A DNA stretch of 64,000 nucleotides, from assembly GCA_947178105.1 (NCBI GenBank), contig CAMWXD010000010.1, positions 24,730-88,729 on the forward strand, read 5' to 3'. Numbering within the stretch: position 1 is the first letter of the stretch; every line of letters begins with the position of its first letter. Position numbers and translations under genes: made by a program. The notes under the pieces are model-generated. The model saw only the letters and a program-made list of their open reading frames with translations. It was not told where the DNA came from and ran no database searches. The DNA comes from an uncultured Eubacterium sp. (lineage in GTDB: Bacteria > Bacillota > Clostridia > Lachnospirales > Lachnospiraceae). Below are positions 1 through 9,553 of this stretch, piece by piece.

Positions 1-1236
1 TCCGTCTGTCCCTTCCATATATTTTTGGGCGCCGGATTCAAACAGTACGAAAAGCTCCTCCCCTGCGATTGCGATTTCTTCAGAACAAGGCGGCATTTCC
101 ACGCATTCCGCCGGCTTTTCCGGCTGCCTGCTTAAAGCAAACGCCGATACGTATACCTTGATATAAGAGGATTTTTCCCTGCCAAACGAAGTGCTCAGAT
201 ACACATGCCCTTCGTGATCAAACGCAACGCCCTGTACTTTGTCCGGGATCGCAAACTCCTCGCACGCTTCCAGTGCGCCGCCGTTATAGCGGTAAGATTT
301 CATGACGGATTTGAAAAAACGCGTGTGTGTGGCGATCCACAGCTTCCCGCCAAAATAGGTGATGCACGACGGGGAATTTAACACCCGGTACTCCTCACGC
401 TCTGCCTCAAGCATCACAGTCCTGCCCGGCTTATGGCTGGCAAGCTCTTTGACCAGCGCATAATCCAGCCGTTCGATCGTGCGGTAGTTTGAATGGCAGA
501 TCCAAAGGCTTTCCCCATCATAACAGATCCCGCCTAAATGGCTGCCCTGCTTCATCGAAAGCGTCATCAGGTATTCCCCGCTGTTTAAGTCAAAGACGTA
601 CAGGCATCCGTAATCGCGCCCGCCTGTGCTGTAGGCTGTCACGAGAATCAGGTCTTCAGTCACGCATAGCCCCTGCGGGCACTGGTCAACATTGAATAAT
701 TTATTTGTAATATAATCCTCGAAGCGGGTGCCTGGCATCCCTGGGATATCCAGGTCTTCCAGGATTCGATAGCTCATGTTAGACAGCTTTTTTTCCGGAG
801 ACCTTGTAAGGCTTGCGGCACTGTACGAATAGAGCTGGATATTCAGTGAGCTGGAGATCTGTTTTGTCCATTTGGCATACAGGATCAGATTGCCGTCTTT
901 ACAGTCCGTAATTTCTGTCACCGGATGCTTGTAGCTGCTGTCTGTATACCAGCCTGCAAAGTTGTAGCCTTCTCTCTGCGGGGGCATCAGCTTTAGCGGG
1001 AGAAGCTGTTCATAATAGACAGAGGGGTTCAGATAGTGGTTTTCGCCCAGATTCAGGTTGTAGATAATATCATAGACCGGTATGGTACTGTTGACATTGT
1101 TTTGTTCGTTTAACGTATACGTATAATCTAAAGAAGGAGAAAGCGGACGTTCCATGACGCCGCGCCCCTTCGTCAACTGTGGCTGTTCCAACAGCAGAAC
1201 AAATACCAGCAGAATACTAAGCAGCACACGCGCCAT
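1..1236 (-). CDS. Secreted InlB B-repeat protein, 3' end outside window
   Basis: An open frame of 412 codons runs from an ATG at 1236 to the window edge with no stop, so the C-terminus is missing. The N-terminus is a short hydrophobic stretch (MARVLLSILLVFVLLL) that looks like a signal peptide or anchor. Residues about 50-125 match the Listeria-Bacteroides (Flg_new/InlB B-repeat) pattern: YNLNLGE, REGYNFAGWYTD and a closing ILYAKW. The rest has repeated short strands such as YVFDLNSGEYLMTL and LWICHSNYRTIERLD, which resemble beta-propeller blades. An AAGGAG lies upstream of the ATG. It follows the EF-G-like gene by 46 bases on the same strand and may be co-transcribed. The role is probably cell-surface or extracellular binding; the partner cannot be told. 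Confidence 0.75.
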   Translation of the reverse strand, partial: MARVLLSILLVFVLLLEQPQLTKGRGVMERPLSPSLDYTYTLNEQNNVNSTIPVYDIIYNLNLGENHYLNPSVYYEQLLPLKLMPPQREGYNFAGWYTDSSYKHPVTEITDCKDGNLILYAKWTKQISSSLNIQLYSYSAASLTRSPEKKLSNMSYRILEDLDIPGMPGTRFEDYITNKLFNVDQCPQGLCVTEDLILVTAYSTGGRDYGCLYVFDLNSGEYLMTLSMKQGSHLGGICYDGESLWICHSNYRTIERLDYALVKELASHKPGRTVMLEAEREEYRVLNSPSCITYFGGKLWIATHTRFFKSVMKSYRYNGGALEACEEFAIPDKVQGVAFDHEGHVYLSTSFGREKSSYIKVYVSAFALSRQPEKPAECVEMPPCSEEIAIAGEELFVLFESGAQKYMEGTDG

Positions 1237-1282
1237 TTCCCTTCCGCTCCTTCTTTTTGTATTTTAAAAGTTCTAAAAGCTC

Positions 1283-3373
1283 TTATTCTTCAATATCCAC
1301 CAGCTTGTTTGCCCTTGCTTCGATTTCGCGCTTCTGCACATCCTCTGGCGCCTGTTCATAGCGGGCAAGTTCATAGCGGTAAGTACCCTCGCCTCCGGTG
1401 ATTGAACGCAGCACGGTCGTATAGCCGTCCAGCTCGGTATAAGGGATATCGGCTATAATTTCCTGTTTGCCGCCTTCTATTGGATTCATGCCGAGCACGC
1501 GTGCACGCCGTTTGTTCAGGTCGCCCATAATATCGCCTGTATACTTATCGGATGCGGTCACGGTCATGGATGCAATCGGCTCTAACAATACCGGCGAAGC
1601 CTGCAAAAATCCTTTTTTAAACGCCTGTGCCGCAGCCACCTTAAAGGCAAGCTCTGAAGAGTCTACCGGGTGGTAAGAACCGTCATAAAGGTTCGCCTTG
1701 ATGCCGACAACCGGATAAGCTGCTAACGGGCCGCTTTTTACAGATTCCTGAATGCCCTTTTCCACTGCCGGAAAATAATTCTTTGGAACCGCGCCGCCAA
1801 CGACCGTCTGTGAAAATTCATAAGTTTCTTCCAGGTTGCCGGAAGGCTCAAAGGTCATCTTGACATGCCCGTACTGTCCGTGGCCGCCGGACTGCTTTTT
1901 ATATTTGTATTCAACATCTGCTTTTTTACGGATAGTCTCGCGGAATGCGACCTTTGCCTTTCCAAGCTCAATCTCTACCTTATAGCGGTTTAAAAGCTTG
2001 CTCACAACAACATCCAACTGCTGTTCCCCGATTCCGTAAAGAAGTGTCTGCCCGTTTGCACTGTCATTGACCACTTTAAGCGTCAGGTCTTCGTGTGTCA
2101 GTTTTGTAAGAGCCTGTGAAGCCTTGTCCACATCCGCTTTGTTTTTCACTTTATAACGCTTGCATGTATATGGCGTTGACAGTGTCGTACGGATATACAG
2201 GATCGGATTTGCCTTTGTCGAAAGGGAATCCGTCGTACGCGCCTTGTTCAGCTTTGCAAGTGCGCCGATGTCTCCTGCATGAAGCTCTTTGACCTCTTCT
2301 GCCTTCGCTCCTCTCATTACATAGAGTTTCCCGATTTTTTCTTCTGTATCCCTGTGATAATTTAACAATACGTCGTCCGGCTTTAAGACGCCTGAATTTA
2401 CTTTAATCAGAGAATATTTGCCAATAAACGGGTCCTGGATCGTCTTAAATATGTATGCGGACTTCGGTTTTGAAAAGTCATAGTCTGCCTGATACACTTC
2501 GTTTGTCGTCGCGTTGATGCCTGCGCATGTCCGCTTATCCGGGCTTGGGAAATATTTTGTAATATCGTCAAGCAGCGTATACACGCCCTGCGCAAGGATG
2601 CAGGAGCCCATGGACACCGGCACGATGCTGCCGTCCAGCACATTGACGCGAAGCGCCTGGCGGATCTCATTTTCAGAAAATTCCTCGCCGTTAAAATAGC
2701 GGTCCATAAACTCCTCGCTCGTTTCTGCGACTGCTTCCACAAGCGCTTCCCGGCATTTTTCCAGATTTGGTATGGAATAGTCCGGCATATCCATCGGCAC
2801 GACCTCGCCCTTGTCGTTCCAGCGGTTTGCAGTCTGCGCCACAATATTTACATAGCCGACAAACTTTTCATTTTCCCGGATCGGCAGATGGAACGGGGCG
2901 ATTTTTTTGCCGTAAAGAGCCTGCAAGTCCTCTACGACCTGGCGGAAGCTTGCATTGTCGATATCCATATCCGTAACAAAGAACATCCTAGGCAGCTTGT
3001 AGCGTTCGCACAGCTCCCATGCTTTCCTTGTCCCTACTTCAATGCCTGCCTTGCCGCTGACTACAATGATCGCGGCGTCCGCAACGCTTACCGCTTCTTC
3101 TGCTTCGCCTACAAAATCAAAATATCCCGGTGTATCCAAAATATTGATCTTTGTCTGCTCCCATAAAATCGGGACTACCGTTGTCTGAATCGAAAAAGAA
3201 CGCTTGATCTCTTCTTTATCAAAATCGCTGACCGTATTGCCGTCGCTGATCTTTCCCATGCGGTTTGTCTGCCCTGACAGATACGCCATCGCCTCCACAA
3301 GGCTCGTCTTCCCTGCCCCGCCATGTCCTAAAAGCGCCACATTGCGTATCCTGTCTGTTGTAAATACCTCCAT
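1283..3373 (-). CDS. Elongation factor G-like GTPase (EF-G2/FusA2 type)
   Basis: A 696-residue translational GTPase homologue. The P-loop GHGGAGKTSL is near residue 17 and DTPGYFDF near 80. The later domains have EF-G architecture, including GGHGQYGHV at the tip of domain IV and the PVDSSELAFKVAAAQAF region. Two nucleotide-site motifs deviate from canonical EF-G: switch I reads RSFSIQTT where EF-G has RGITI, and the guanine-specificity motif reads TDMD rather than NKxD. These traits fit the EF-G2/FusA2 paralogue group, whose members bind GTP but generally do not replace EF-G in translocation. AGGAGGT lies nine bases before the ATG. No ribosomal protein genes are nearby, unlike the usual fusA locus, which also argues for the paralogue. 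Confidence 0.85.
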   Translation of the reverse strand: MEVFTTDRIRNVALLGHGGAGKTSLVEAMAYLSGQTNRMGKISDGNTVSDFDKEEIKRSFSIQTTVVPILWEQTKINILDTPGYFDFVGEAEEAVSVADAAIIVVSGKAGIEVGTRKAWELCERYKLPRMFFVTDMDIDNASFRQVVEDLQALYGKKIAPFHLPIRENEKFVGYVNIVAQTANRWNDKGEVVPMDMPDYSIPNLEKCREALVEAVAETSEEFMDRYFNGEEFSENEIRQALRVNVLDGSIVPVSMGSCILAQGVYTLLDDITKYFPSPDKRTCAGINATTNEVYQADYDFSKPKSAYIFKTIQDPFIGKYSLIKVNSGVLKPDDVLLNYHRDTEEKIGKLYVMRGAKAEEVKELHAGDIGALAKLNKARTTDSLSTKANPILYIRTTLSTPYTCKRYKVKNKADVDKASQALTKLTHEDLTLKVVNDSANGQTLLYGIGEQQLDVVVSKLLNRYKVEIELGKAKVAFRETIRKKADVEYKYKKQSGGHGQYGHVKMTFEPSGNLEETYEFSQTVVGGAVPKNYFPAVEKGIQESVKSGPLAAYPVVGIKANLYDGSYHPVDSSELAFKVAAAQAFKKGFLQASPVLLEPIASMTVTASDKYTGDIMGDLNKRRARVLGMNPIEGGKQEIIADIPYTELDGYTTVLRSITGGEGTYRYELARYEQAPEDVQKREIEARANKLVDIEE

Positions 3374-3637
3374 GTCTTGTTTACCTCCTGTGCCATTATT
3401 TGTTTTGTTACAAACGTTATATTAATTTTAACAAAATTCATGGGCAATTACAACAATTTTTTCATTTTTTTGCAGGACGAATGTGGCAAAATGTTACAGT
3501 TCCTCTTTCAGCCGATTGACTTTCCGGCGCAGAATTATTAGAATCAAAGAGAGCATACGAGTAAAATCGGAGTAGGCAGCAAAACCAGGTGCGGGAGTCA
3601 CAGCACAAAATTTCAGTTGAAATGAGGAACAAGGATT

Positions 3638-4735
3638 ATGGATATAAAAAAAATAAGCTTTATCGGTTTGGGATTAATCGGCGGTTCGATTGCAAAAACC
3701 ATCCGGCGCATCGCCCCGCAGGTGGAATTATATGCTGTTTCCGGGCATTTGTCGACCATTGAAGCAGCATACAAAGCCGGAGTCATCAAAAACAACCAAA
3801 TGTTAAGCCTGGATGAAATATCTGATTCGGATTATATTTTTCTGTGTACGCCTGTCCAGCAGAACCTTTTGTATCTAAAGCAGCTCAAAAGCTGTATCGC
3901 GCCGTACACGGTCATTACAGACGTCGGCAGCGTCAAGGGGGATATCCACTGCGCGGCGGCAAAGCTTGGGCTGGAGGAGCATTTTATCGGCGGGCATCCG
4001 ATGGCAGGCTCTGAAAAGACAGGCTTTCAGGCTGCGACCCCGTACCTGCTGGAAAACGCATACTATATCATTACGCCGACTTCCAAAACACCGGCAGAGC
4101 AAATCAGCCGCTTTCGCAGCCTGGTATGCGCGCTTGGGGCTATCCCGCTTGTTCTGGCGCCGGACGAGCATGATTTTGCAACTGCCGCCATCAGCCATCT
4201 GCCGCATATGCTCGCCTACAGTCTCGTGAACCTGGTAAAAGAAATCGACAGCCCGCAGGAAACGATGAAAACCATTGCCGCCGGCGGCTTTCGTGATATG
4301 ACGCGCATCGCGGCATCGTCGCCTGTGATGTGGCAGGAGATCTGTCTGTCCAACCAAACGCAGGTGCTGCATTTAATCAGCCTGTATATGCAGCAGCTTC
4401 AAAAGCTGCGTTCTTATATAGAAGCAAAGGATACGACGTCTATGACAGGCTACTTTGCCGGCGCAAAGGATTACCGTGATTCCTTAACGATCCGAAAGCC
4501 TGGCTCCATACAGCCAGTCTATGAATTATACTGTGATTTAATTGATGAAGTAGGCGGTATCGCGACGCTTGCCACGCTGCTTGCAAGCAACGGCATCAAC
4601 ATTAAGAATATCGGCATTGTACATAACCGGGAATTTGAAGACGGCGTGCTGCATATCGAACTGTATGATGAAGCTTCGCGGGATACAGCAGGCACGCTGC
4701 TGAAAAAACATCATTACACGGTATACCGGCGGTAG
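3638..4735 (+). CDS. tyrA: Prephenate dehydrogenase
   Basis: A 365-residue NAD(P)-dependent prephenate dehydrogenase of the tyrosine branch, converting prephenate to 4-hydroxyphenylpyruvate. The Rossmann motif GLGLIGGSIAKTIRR is at residues 10-24. GGHPMAGSEKTGF near residue 117 is the substrate-site signature of TyrA. The last 70 or so residues (GGIATLATLLASNGINI onward) form an ACT domain, which in this family senses tyrosine for feedback control. aroA follows 52 bases downstream on the same strand, so the two probably form an aromatic amino acid unit. The ATG is preceded by GAGGAACAAGGATT, a modest ribosome site. Confidence 0.93.
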   Translation: MDIKKISFIGLGLIGGSIAKTIRRIAPQVELYAVSGHLSTIEAAYKAGVIKNNQMLSLDEISDSDYIFLCTPVQQNLLYLKQLKSCIAPYTVITDVGSVKGDIHCAAAKLGLEEHFIGGHPMAGSEKTGFQAATPYLLENAYYIITPTSKTPAEQISRFRSLVCALGAIPLVLAPDEHDFATAAISHLPHMLAYSLVNLVKEIDSPQETMKTIAAGGFRDMTRIAASSPVMWQEICLSNQTQVLHLISLYMQQLQKLRSYIEAKDTTSMTGYFAGAKDYRDSLTIRKPGSIQPVYELYCDLIDEVGGIATLATLLASNGINIKNIGIVHNREFEDGVLHIELYDEASRDTAGTLLKKHHYTVYRR

Positions 4736-4787
4736 CCCGCAGGCTGGAAATTAGAACAGAAAACAACAAAAAGGAGCTGATAAACTT

Positions 4788-6062
4788 ATGATGATAAAAC
4801 CTGCCCGTTCCTTAAACGGGGAAATCCATATCCCAGGCGACAAATCCATATCCCACCGCAGCGTCATGTTCGGCGCATTGGCGGAGGGCATGACGGAGGT
4901 GGCTCATTTTCTGCTGGGCGCAGACTGCCTGTCTACGATTTCCTGTTTCCAAAAGCTGGGCATTGAAATCCAAACCGATGGCTGCATCCGCATTCACGGC
5001 AAAGGGCTGCACGGCCTGCGCCCGCCGGCATCCGTTCTGGACGCCGGCAACAGCGGCACGACTGTGCGCCTGCTGAGCGGCATTCTTGCAGGACAGCCTT
5101 TTTCCTGCACACTTTCAGGAGACGCCTCTATACAAAAGCGTCCAATGAAACGGATCATAACCCCTCTGCGTGAAATGGGAGCCGGCATCGCCGGGGCAAA
5201 TGAAACCGACTGCGCGCCGCTTTTGATCAACGGCGCGCCGCTGCATGGCATCCATTACCAGTCGCCAGTTGCGTCGGCGCAGGTCAAATCGTGCGTCCTG
5301 CTTGCCGGATTGTACGCTGACGGGCCAACGAGCGTGACAGAACCGTCTTTGTCCAGAAACCATACCGAGCGGATGCTCGCTTCTTTCGGCGCAGACGTTA
5401 CCAGCAGCCATACAACAGCCACAATCCTGCCGGATCCGGCGCTTGTAGGGCAAAAAATTGACGTGCCGGGTGATATTTCCTCCGCCGCTTATTTTATTGC
5501 CGCTGCGCTGCTTGTGCCAAATGCGGAAGTGCTGATCCATGATGTCGGCGTTAATCCGACCAGGGACGGGATCCTGCGTGCAGCCAAAGCAATGAACGCG
5601 GATATCACAAGGCTGAACGAACACCAGGTATCCGGCGAGCCAGTCTGTGACCTGCTCGTGCGTTCCAGCAGCTTGTCTGCAACTACGATCGAAGGCGGTA
5701 TGATCCCTGCACTGATCGATGAAATCCCGGTGCTTGCCGTTATGGCGGCATATGCACAGGGCACGACGGTGATCCGAGACGCGGCGGAGTTAAAAGTAAA
5801 GGAATCCAACCGGATAGAGACGATCGTTACAAATTTAAAAAGAATGGGCGCAGATGCAGAAGCAACCGAGGACGGCATGGTGATCCATGGCGGCAAGCCG
5901 CTGCATTATGCCCAGATCGACCCGCACGCAGACCACAGGATCGCAATGGCGTTTGCTGTTGCGGCATTATGCGCACAGGGCGGGGCGGAAATCCTGAATC
6001 CAGAGTGCGTATCGATATCTTACCCAGAATTTTATCGGGATTTGATTTCGTTATATTCCTGA
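4788..6062 (+). CDS. aroA: 5-enolpyruvylshikimate-3-phosphate synthase
   Basis: A 424-residue EPSP synthase, the sixth step of the shikimate pathway, joining PEP and shikimate 3-phosphate. Signatures are PGDKSISHRS near residue 17 (phosphate and substrate binding), LDAGNSGTTVRLLSG near 85, and the C-terminal DPHADHRIAMAFAVAA. The length is normal. AAGGAG ten bases upstream supports the first ATG; a second ATG follows directly, so the exact start is uncertain by one codon. It lies downstream of tyrA with a short gap, and a rho-independent hairpin follows the stop. The protein is cytosolic. Confidence 0.95.
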   Translation: MMIKPARSLNGEIHIPGDKSISHRSVMFGALAEGMTEVAHFLLGADCLSTISCFQKLGIEIQTDGCIRIHGKGLHGLRPPASVLDAGNSGTTVRLLSGILAGQPFSCTLSGDASIQKRPMKRIITPLREMGAGIAGANETDCAPLLINGAPLHGIHYQSPVASAQVKSCVLLAGLYADGPTSVTEPSLSRNHTERMLASFGADVTSSHTTATILPDPALVGQKIDVPGDISSAAYFIAAALLVPNAEVLIHDVGVNPTRDGILRAAKAMNADITRLNEHQVSGEPVCDLLVRSSSLSATTIEGGMIPALIDEIPVLAVMAAYAQGTTVIRDAAELKVKESNRIETIVTNLKRMGADAEATEDGMVIHGGKPLHYAQIDPHADHRIAMAFAVAALCAQGGAEILNPECVSISYPEFYRDLISLYS

Positions 6063-6074
6063 ACAAATCGCCAA

Positions 6075-6122
6075 CAAGGCTCTGTCCGGCTTTTCAACAG
6101 CCAGGCGGAGCCTTGTTTACCG
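6075..6122 (+). terminator. Terminator after aroA
   Basis: CAAGGCTC at 6075-6082 pairs perfectly with GAGCCTTG at 6108-6115, followed by a T-rich stretch. It lies 13 bases after the aroA stop, as expected for the end of the tyrA-aroA unit. Confidence 0.7.
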
Positions 6123-6153
6123 TTTTTGGTCTTTTTACCATAGTTCCTCCCTT

Positions 6154-6492
6154 TTATCTGCCTGTTTGATCTTCGATCATCTGATAAGTATGTATCTTTT
6201 GCTGGTTGATTTCACTCATGCCGATAAACATAGCGCCATAATGGTAGGTACCGTCGTCCTGTTTTTCTTCCCGTACGATCTGGATGACGCTGGGAATGAC
6301 TTCCTTTGTCCATATGACCATATTTGTATCATAATAGCCGTCGATTTCCAGCTTTTCCCTGGAGTGGAATCCGATGCCTGTACAGGATAAATCCGTAACA
6401 TTTATGAAAATCTCTTTTTCCGCATCGCCCTGGACAGATTTTAGTTTTAATGTTACTGTAAGCTCCAGCCGCTTGCCTGATCTTCTTTCCAT
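6154..6492 (-). CDS. PilZ domain protein
   Basis: A small cytosolic protein of 112 residues made of a single PilZ domain, the c-di-GMP receptor fold. The arginine patch RRSGKR is at the N-terminus and the second signature DLSCTGIGF lies about 30 residues later, matching RxxxR and (D/N)xSxxG. Both ligand motifs look intact, so c-di-GMP binding is likely. I chose the ATG at 6492 because GGGAGG (6497-6502) precedes it by four bases; a start four codons upstream would use an ATG that overlaps this ribosome site. No flagellar or cellulose genes are adjacent, so the output is unknown. Confidence 0.8.
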   Translation of the reverse strand: MERRSGKRLELTVTLKLKSVQGDAEKEIFINVTDLSCTGIGFHSREKLEIDGYYDTNMVIWTKEVIPSVIQIVREEKQDDGTYHYGAMFIGMSEINQQKIHTYQMIEDQTGR

Positions 6493-6561
6493 ACTGCCTC
6501 CCATATTATGATTTGCTGTATTTCCTGTCCATTATACCGCAACAGGCAGCAAATTTCAATA

Positions 6562-8793
6562 TCAACAAAAGCTGCGAGGCAGCAGCGGAAAATACAGCGT
6601 AATCCTGTAATCCTCCTGTGTCAGGCTTACTTGTGCCTTACCGCCCATCTGCTCCATCATAAGCGTGATATTTTTTACGCCGATCCCGGTTCCTTCCACA
6701 TACTGTCCAGGCTGCGCGATGCTGTTTTGAATGACAATCCCTGCCCGTTCTGGCTCATAAACGGACTGAATACGTACTTCCTGTTCCCTGTCTGCATATT
6801 TTTCCAGGTTTGAGAAAATGTTATCCATAATCCTGCCTAAATAGTCGGTGTCTACCTGGACAAAAACCGGCTTCCAGTAAAGCAGCGTACAGTCCACACG
6901 GAAACCGCCGCAGCCTAACAGGGCGCACAGCTCCGAAAGGTAATCTTTGAACGCGCTGCTTACTTCTTCCGGAGGCTCCAGCACAGCTTCCTTGCGGGAA
7001 TGAATAAAAAAATATTCAAACATCTGGTCTGACAGGTGCTTGATCTGCTGGATTTTATCGTAAGCCTTGTCCAGATATTCCCGTACTGGCATCCCGTCCC
7101 TTTCGCGCTTTTTTAAGACCTCCATATAGGTAAACAGCCCAGCCAGCGGAGTGCGCAGGTCGTGCGACATCCCAAGGACAAGCTTTTCCTGCGCCGCGCG
7201 CATCTGCCGCTCTGCCTCCATTTGCTCCAAAAGCTGCCTGCGCATCTGGTCCATGCCCTTGGCAAGCTGTCCCAGCTCATCCTTTCCCTTTACCGTCACC
7301 TGGATATGAAGCCCTCCCTGCCGGATGGCATCTACTTCCCGCTCCAGGCATTGGATATAGGATACCGTTTCCAGCATTTTAGACAATACGGCCCACAGGC
7401 ATACGCCAAAGCCGCATACTGCCGCCGCTGCAAAAAGGATCCGGTAATAGGCTGCATCAAATCCAGTCGATAAATATACATCCGCATCTCCGTCTGCAAA
7501 CGTAATGCGGTAATAAGGCCGCCAGACAGTCTCCGGCATTTTTTTGCTGCTGTGCAGCCGTTCTCCTGGATAAGAAGCATCAAAAAGCAGCCAGCCTTTT
7601 CTTGCAATCAGAAACTCTGAAAGGTCTTGCTGCTGCGCCCACATGGTAATGGTTTGGGTATCCACAGCAGATACTTGTTGCGCACTTACATATTCCTGAA
7701 AGGTTTCGGCAAGCGCCGACTCTTGTGTGCCATGTTCAAGGAAATGCTGCCGCAGCATTGTCCTGCCGCCAAAATACAGTAAAACAACAACATAGGCGCC
7801 TGCAAAAAGCCCGCTGGCAAGCCGCTTTAGCATGGTGCCGGTTAAGCTGTCTGCAAACACTTTGACCCGATGCCTGTTGTCCCTGCGCAACACCTTTGCA
7901 ACACGCCTGTTGTCCAGGCAAGGGCTGTTGTTATTTTCATTTTTCATGAAAAGCGCCCATGCATATACTGCAAGAACAAGAAAGCCAGCCATCGCAGGCA
8001 GTGCTGTCTCCAGATAAAAGTTCCCGGAAAGCCCTGCGACTGTCCAGTGCCCGTTGGAAAGCGTATAGGTAAAAATAGCCGGAAAGGACTGCTCCGTATC
8101 GATATGCAAAATATGCCCGTCTCCGCAAAACGCCCTGTACAGGGCGTCAATCATGACCGAAGGCCAAATGGACCCGCAGGCGCACGTGATGGATGCAAAC
8201 GCCGCTCCAGCCAGAAACCTGGAAAAAAACAGCAGAAAAACTCTGTCCAGGCTTATGAGCGCTGGGATTTCTGATATTATAGATACTGCCGCATATAGGA
8301 ATGCAGAAAGCAGGATCTGCGCTTTTTGTACGTATGGATGTCCTGCAAGGCATTTGCGGAAAGCTCCCAAAGCCAGCCCGCGAAAAAGCATCCCGCAAAT
8401 CGCTGCCGGCTTTATGCCATAGACAATCACATTCTGGAAAAAAATAAGCCTCTGTTCCCTATGCGCCAGGTGCCCGCTGCACAATACCCCATCCGTAAAG
8501 ACAAGGTAAAAGCCGTCTGCTGCCGCCGGAAAAAGGACAGCCGCAAGGCACCACCGCACAGAAAGCAGAGGCTTTCCAAGATAAGCTTCCCGGACGGGTG
8601 TTTTCAGCACGCCGTTTGCATAGGCAAACACAGCAATCCATACCTGAAAAAGATCCAGGCATACATACAAAGCCATCGCCCATCCATCAGATAAGCCAGT
8701 ACACAGAGAAAACCTAAGAACCGTATATTGGAACGCGTCTGTAAATAGAAAAATGACAAGGATCGCCGCCATGTGCAGCAGTATTTTGCGCAT
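6562..8793 (-). CDS. Sensor histidine kinase with N-terminal CPBP-like membrane domain
   Basis: About 743 residues. The first 290 or so form a polytopic membrane region that resembles the CPBP (CAAX-type) intramembrane protease fold: GMLFRGLALG near residue 135 aligns with the EExxxRG motif, and SIWPSVMIDAL near 210 with the later histidine motif. The glutamates and that histidine are absent (CG and D instead), so it is probably non-proteolytic. A second part has a TM segment, an extracellular loop of about 110 residues, a second TM, a HAMP-like linker, HisKA (SHDLRTPL, His about 544) and an HATPase domain ending GTGIGVKNI. The start overlaps the regulator end; TTG 8814 (AAAGGGG seven bases upstream) is an alternative. 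Partner: the regulator at 8804-9514. Confidence 0.8.
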   Translation of the reverse strand: MRKILLHMAAILVIFLFTDAFQYTVLRFSLCTGLSDGWAMALYVCLDLFQVWIAVFAYANGVLKTPVREAYLGKPLLSVRWCLAAVLFPAAADGFYLVFTDGVLCSGHLAHREQRLIFFQNVIVYGIKPAAICGMLFRGLALGAFRKCLAGHPYVQKAQILLSAFLYAAVSIISEIPALISLDRVFLLFFSRFLAGAAFASITCACGSIWPSVMIDALYRAFCGDGHILHIDTEQSFPAIFTYTLSNGHWTVAGLSGNFYLETALPAMAGFLVLAVYAWALFMKNENNNSPCLDNRRVAKVLRRDNRHRVKVFADSLTGTMLKRLASGLFAGAYVVVLLYFGGRTMLRQHFLEHGTQESALAETFQEYVSAQQVSAVDTQTITMWAQQQDLSEFLIARKGWLLFDASYPGERLHSSKKMPETVWRPYYRITFADGDADVYLSTGFDAAYYRILFAAAAVCGFGVCLWAVLSKMLETVSYIQCLEREVDAIRQGGLHIQVTVKGKDELGQLAKGMDQMRRQLLEQMEAERQMRAAQEKLVLGMSHDLRTPLAGLFTYMEVLKKRERDGMPVREYLDKAYDKIQQIKHLSDQMFEYFFIHSRKEAVLEPPEEVSSAFKDYLSELCALLGCGGFRVDCTLLYWKPVFVQVDTDYLGRIMDNIFSNLEKYADREQEVRIQSVYEPERAGIVIQNSIAQPGQYVEGTGIGVKNITLMMEQMGGKAQVSLTQEDYRITLYFPLLPRSFC

Positions 8794-8803
8794 GGCTCCC
8801 GTT

Positions 8804-9514
8804 TTATGTTCCAAGGCGGTACCCCTTTCCCCATACGTTTTCAATGATCTTTGGATCCTGCGGGTTTTCCTCGATCTTCTTACGCAGCCTGCGGATATGA
8901 ACCATCACCGTATTGCCGGATGTATAGATAAACGGTTCGCCCCATACGCTCTCATACAGGTTTTTTACAGAAAAGATTTGATTCGGATGCTTGATCAAAA
9001 GCAGCAGGATCTCGTATTCCAATTCAGTCAGTTCTGCTTCTGCTCCGCGCACAACGACCTGATTATGCCTTGTATGAATGCGGATACCTGCCGTTTCCAG
9101 CCACCCGGAAACGTCTTTTTCCATGTCCTTTTGCAACGCTTTGTCATATACATTGCGCCGCCGCAAAAGCGCCCGTACCCGTGCAAGCAGCTCTGCATAC
9201 GAAAACGGCTTGACCAGGTAATCGTCGCCGCCGACCGTAAGCCCAAGCAGTTTATCCGATTCCTGTCCCTTTGCAGTTAAAAAAAGGATCGGTACTTTTG
9301 AACGTTTTCTGATTTCCTCGCAAGTGCGGATTCCAGATATTCCGGGCATCATGATATCCAAAATGACAAGCTGCGTATCTTCTGAAAGCTGGCTAAGCCC
9401 CGCAAGCCCGTTTTCAGCTTCTTCCACCAAAAATCCGTCTCCTTCCAGCAGGATGCGCACGCCCTCTCGGATCGCGGCATCGTCTTCAATCATCAATATT
9501 GTACTTTGTTCCAT
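8804..9514 (-). CDS. OmpR-family response regulator
   Basis: A 236-residue regulator with a receiver domain (MIEDD near residue 8, phosphoacceptor in LDIMMPG, TAKG, and K in YLVKPFS) and a winged-helix DNA-binding domain (ELEYEILLLLIKHP, VWGKGYRLGT). The ATG at 9514 is used because AAAAGGA lies nine bases upstream; the longer frame begins with a TTG without support. It precedes and is coupled to the histidine kinase at 6562, and follows the SH3b gene by 39 bases. The triple AAATCTTA repeat at 9940-9982 upstream of that gene is a plausible binding site for it. Confidence 0.9.
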   Translation of the reverse strand: MEQSTILMIEDDAAIREGVRILLEGDGFLVEEAENGLAGLSQLSEDTQLVILDIMMPGISGIRTCEEIRKRSKVPILFLTAKGQESDKLLGLTVGGDDYLVKPFSYAELLARVRALLRRRNVYDKALQKDMEKDVSGWLETAGIRIHTRHNQVVVRGAEAELTELEYEILLLLIKHPNQIFSVKNLYESVWGEPFIYTSGNTVMVHIRRLRKKIEENPQDPKIIENVWGKGYRLGT

Positions 9515-9553
9515 ATCCTGTTCCTTTTCTTCTGCCCGCAAGCCATATCCTTG

